From a virus: DNA of 24,633 nt. Of the stretch, positions 22,736 through 24,633 are shown piece by piece. How positions within the stretch are numbered: position 1 is the first letter of the stretch; each line of letters starts with the position of its first letter. Below the pieces are notes generated by a model. The model had not been told where the DNA came from. It searched no databases and saw only the letters and a list, made by a program, of their open reading frames with translations. The translations under genes and the position numbers were made by a program. Where the stretch lies: positions 1 through 24,633 of the IMG/VR virus record IMGVR_UViG_3300030060_004082, one strand, 5' to 3'.

Positions 22736-23350
22736 ATGAAAGTATCGGAAGCAAGACAGTTAGTCGGCGGTTTATCTAACGCCTCAAAGATGCCAAGTAA
22801 ATCTTATGGCCTACCAGCGCAAGCTTGCAAGGTAGGCGGCAAACTTAGAAAGGTTAAAGGTTCAACGTGTGAGAAGTGTTACGCCTATGACCGAGGCATG
22901 TATGTCATGCCGGTAGTTAAGGCCGCACAAGCTAGACGATTAGAAACAATTAAAAGCAAAGACTGGACCGCGAACATGGCGCGCGCCATTAACAAAGCCA
23001 AATTATTTAGATGGCATGATAGCGGCGACATTCAAAGCGCCGAACATTTCCAGAAAATAATAGACGTGGCAAAGTTAACTCCCGATTGTAAACATTGGCT
23101 ACCAACACGCGAGGCTAAGATAGTCGCAAGCCACAAAGAAAAACTACCGGATAATCTAGTAGTTCGAGTATCCGCGCCAATGGTAGATGGTCGCGCACCT
23201 AAACGATTTGCGAACACGTCAACCGTTCACGCTAAAACCATACCCGTTAACTCTCACATATGCCCAGCACCTAAACAGGATAACGAATGCAAAGATTGCC
23301 GAGCATGTTGGGATAAATCAGTTCAAAACGTTAGCTATCACGCACACTAA
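22736..23350 (+). CDS. GP88-like cysteine-rich phage protein
   Basis: A 204-residue protein that resembles what I recall of the phage GP88 family (PF17338-type): a LPAQACKVGG start, then GSTCEKCYAYDRGMY, FRWHDSGDIQS, HWLPTREAKIV, NLVVRVSAP, and the C-terminal CKDCRACWDKSVQNVSYHAH. Eight cysteines (31, 45, 48, 118, 176, 185, 188, 191) and paired CxxC motifs suggest bound metal, perhaps zinc or an iron-sulfur cluster. The biochemical function of the family is unknown to me. It has its own extended -10 promoter and the usual AAAAAGGAAATG leader. It is followed after 17 nt by another small gene. Confidence 0.8.
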   Translation: MKVSEARQLVGGLSNASKMPSKSYGLPAQACKVGGKLRKVKGSTCEKCYAYDRGMYVMPVVKAAQARRLETIKSKDWTANMARAINKAKLFRWHDSGDIQSAEHFQKIIDVAKLTPDCKHWLPTREAKIVASHKEKLPDNLVVRVSAPMVDGRAPKRFANTSTVHAKTIPVNSHICPAPKQDNECKDCRACWDKSVQNVSYHAH

Positions 23351-23367
23351 AGAAAGGAATAAGCATC

Positions 23368-23559
23368 ATGATTACTGTAATACCAGCATATGGACGCGAC
23401 TACAAAAACGCTAAATCCGCAAAGCAAGATTGGAAAGATGGCAAAGATTTTATTATTGCTGACTTGTCTAATCCATACGATGGCAAGCCATGCTCAATTC
23501 GAGATGGTTTAAAAGTTGTCATCCGCTACAACAAACTTCAAAAGATAACGATCGCATGA
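23368..23559 (+). CDS. Small conserved hypothetical protein
   Basis: A 63-residue protein starting MITVIPAYGRDYKNAKSAKQ with later KDFIIADLSN and VVIRYNKLQKITI. Similar short proteins with the PAYGRDY and IRY-K motifs occur in phages and plasmids without a known function. It starts 17 nt after the GP88-like stop with an AAAGGAATA leader and is probably cotranscribed with it. Its last codons and stop form part of a terminator hairpin. It is likely a small beta/alpha protein; no catalytic residues are visible. Confidence 0.75.
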   Translation: MITVIPAYGRDYKNAKSAKQDWKDGKDFIIADLSNPYDGKPCSIRDGLKVVIRYNKLQKITIA

Positions 23560-23575
23560 CGCGGTCGTTTTTTTT
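23547..23575 (+). terminator. Rho-independent terminator
   Basis: A 9-bp stem (AACGATCGC with GCGGTCGTT, one G-T pair), the loop ATGAC, then eight T residues. The TGA stop of the upstream gene is in the loop and its last codons are in the left arm. It ends the GP88-like/small protein operon. Confidence 0.9.
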
Positions 23576-23685
23576 CGCCAGCGCGCCGCCGATCCTAGAT
23601 GAGGCCGGATCAAAGCTCATTCCGGAAACACCTGGTCAACACCTGGTCGGGCATGAGCTCTCACCCGCACCGGCGACCCCCGCAC

Positions 23686-23908
23686 CAGAATATAAGGGCG
23701 CAAGGCCGCAAGTGCGTGAGCTCTCACCCCCGCCCATATATATAACGCGCAAGGCCGCAAGCATGGGGCCTGCCTCAGGCCCTGCCGCGCATGGGGCCTG
23801 CACCGCAATCCGCAGTTGCCGATGAAGGCCGCAAGCAAACCAGTTCAAACCAGTTCAGATATATATACGCACAAGGCCGCAAGCATATAGGTCGAGCAAG
23901 GCCGCAAG
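23686..23908 (+). repeat. Five further AAGGCCGCAAG core repeats
   Basis: Cores at 23702-23712, 23751-23761, 23825-23835, 23873-23883 and 23898-23908, all on the same strand. Four have AT-alternating or AT-rich tracts just upstream (for example CATATATATAACGCGC before 23751). With 22601 and 22635 there are seven copies in all. The irregular spacing (49, 74, 48, 25) rules out a CRISPR array. Confidence 0.8.
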
Positions 23909-24002
23909 CAGAAAGAAAAAAGAACCCCTTCCCTTCCTCCCCCGTGGGGGCGGGGCAGACTCCAACCCCGCAAACCCCCTGAAAACCCCCGAAAACTAGG
24001 GT

Positions 24003-24031
24003 TTTAAACAGAGATAATTATGGGCTATAAT
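24003..24031 (+). promoter_or_regulatory. Sigma70-like promoter before the right-edge gene
   Basis: TTTAAA (24003-24008) and a perfect TATAAT (24026-24031) with a 17-bp spacer, about 33 nt before the ATG at 24064. It is the cleanest promoter in the window by match and spacing. Confidence 0.65.
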
Positions 24032-24063
24032 ACGTGACGCGAAAGCACAAAAAGGAAATGAAG

Positions 24064-24633
24064 ATGAATGATACAAAAGGATTCCCTGTCTGCAGTCAAT
24101 GCGGCAGTGTTGAAGTACGAATACCGTCCCAGTGTGAGTGGGACACCATCATGCAGGAATGGGTAGCAGTCGATCCTGATTACGAGGGTGGTTTCTGTAA
24201 TGACTGCGAAACAGATTGCTGTGGGATTGAGCACATCAATTATCCATTGGCTGACACTCCCGCAAAAACTAACTCGATGAAAATCACCATCCCTCTATCA
24301 CTAGGGGAAACTATCCTGTTGCCGCCCGATGAAAATGATTTACACGGATATGTCACTGACCGCTACCTTGATGCAGCACAGGAAGAATTTTTAGAGAGGT
24401 CGCCAGTAGATGACAGGCATGACAGGGAGATTGTCATTGCGGATGTTGTGAGGATAGTTAATACCACTGACACAGACCGCATCGATCTTGAACTCACTGT
24501 TGAATGCACGGTGACTGACAGTGAGCAAACAACCTACCACTTCTTTGTCGAAGAAAAATTTGTAGAGACAGTTTGGTCTGTCAATGCAGCCAGTGAAGAA
24601 GAGGCGCAGGAAAAACTTTTTGACCGCGCATAT
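24064..24633 (+). CDS. Zinc-ribbon protein of unknown function (C-terminus beyond window)
   Basis: An open frame of 190 codons runs off the right edge. Residues 10-53 carry FPVCSQCGSVEV (Cys10, Cys13), Cys24 and GFCNDCETDCC (Cys45, Cys48, Cys52, Cys53), a zinc-ribbon-like head similar to small proteins of bacteria and phages with the W...EW...C..C layout. A linker is followed by KITIPLSLGETILLPP and a long acidic region with VECTVTDSEQTTYHFFVEE, likely a beta domain. The start is taken at the ATG 8 bases after AAGGA, not the ATG two codons earlier. It has its own strong promoter. Function is unknown. Confidence 0.75.
   Translation, partial: MNDTKGFPVCSQCGSVEVRIPSQCEWDTIMQEWVAVDPDYEGGFCNDCETDCCGIEHINYPLADTPAKTNSMKITIPLSLGETILLPPDENDLHGYVTDRYLDAAQEEFLERSPVDDRHDREIVIADVVRIVNTTDTDRIDLELTVECTVTDSEQTTYHFFVEEKFVETVWSVNAASEEEAQEKLFDRAY

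Larger units (their letters stand above)
23560..24063. repeat. 504-bp gene-free, repeat-rich, GC-rich stretch
   Basis: No convincing gene lies here; overlapping open frames lack ribosome sites and cross the repeats. It contains a decayed third copy of the hairpin element (23577-23625, sharing AAGCTCATT with copy 1), tandem 11-bp AACACCTGGTC (23627-23648), two TGAGCTCTCACCC (23654-23666, 23717-23729), two GCATGGGGCCTGC (23761-23773, 23789-23801), tandem CAAACCAGTT (23836-23855), five AAGGCCGCAAG cores, a C/G-run segment (23939-23956) and a 7-bp hairpin AAAACCC/GGGTTTT (23982-24005). It could be an origin, a regulatory array or a nest of small repeats. Confidence 0.75.

Noticed and set aside
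23490-23848. Overlapping frames on both strands in the repeat-rich patch.
   Set aside because: They cross a terminator and multiple non-coding repeats, have no ribosome sites and Pro/Ala/Arg-biased composition typical of GC-rich non-coding DNA.
22583-23908. CRISPR array formed by the AAGGCCGCAAG repeats.
   Set aside because: Only an 11-nt core is shared, spacing is irregular and no cas gene is present. The 29-nt unit occurs just twice with a 5-nt gap.

Overview
The window is part of a double-stranded DNA tailed-phage genome (Caudoviricetes), most likely a short-tailed (podovirus-like) phage of a marine bacterium. Supporting this, a complete head and tail module lies on one strand: TerL, portal, scaffold, major capsid protein, SU10-type adaptor, tail-fibre proteins and fibre-assembly chaperones. 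No tape-measure gene is seen, and many of the openings (for example MANKDAPFGLR, LIADDAV, FIDGTAL) are ones I associate with uncultured marine phages. The host cannot be named from the sequence.

Late module, minus strand, about 21.0 kb down to 1. Read in transcription order: TerL, a very basic repeat protein, a small basic protein, an 867-residue portal, a 57-residue glycine/basic peptide, an unusual virion-module protein with three canonical EF-hand loops, a small helical protein, a GroES-like co-chaperonin, scaffold, a 157-residue protein, a decoration-like protein and the major capsid protein. After a strong intercistronic hairpin come two beta-rich head proteins, two neck/adaptor proteins with a zinc-ribbon protein between them, small structural proteins, a 447-residue tail fibre, a glycine-rich adhesin, two fibre-assembly proteins, a fibre-tip-like protein and a LamG/SPRY lectin-like protein cut by the left edge. 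Genes are packed with 1-8 nt overlaps or gaps of a few bases up to about 30 nt, the exception being 92 nt below the capsid gene, so this looks like one co-transcribed late operon.

Control region, 20994-21275. A divergent intergenic stretch separates the late operon from plus-strand genes. It carries a minus-strand TATAAT beside a perfect 13-bp palindrome, a 12-bp direct repeat containing TTGACC, and a plus-strand promoter followed by a small hairpin.

Plus-strand accessory/early region, 21276 to the end. Six small genes, nearly all of unknown function (one DUF6876-like, one GP88-like, two with zinc-ribbon cysteines), and a convincing tRNA-Trp(CCA) are separated by unusually structured non-coding DNA. 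Each gene is preceded by a similar A-rich AAAGGAA ribosome-binding leader, and at least three have recognisable sigma70-like promoters. The spacers hold two (perhaps three) copies of a hairpin with the same bulge and a compensatory base-pair change. They also hold seven same-strand copies of AAGGCCGCAAG, most preceded by AT-alternating tracts, and several short tandem duplications. A 0.5-kb, GC-rich, gene-free stretch (23560-24063) concentrates these repeats and could be a replication or partition-type site, a regulatory array or a nest of small mobile repeats. This is the part of the window least explained by known phage biology.
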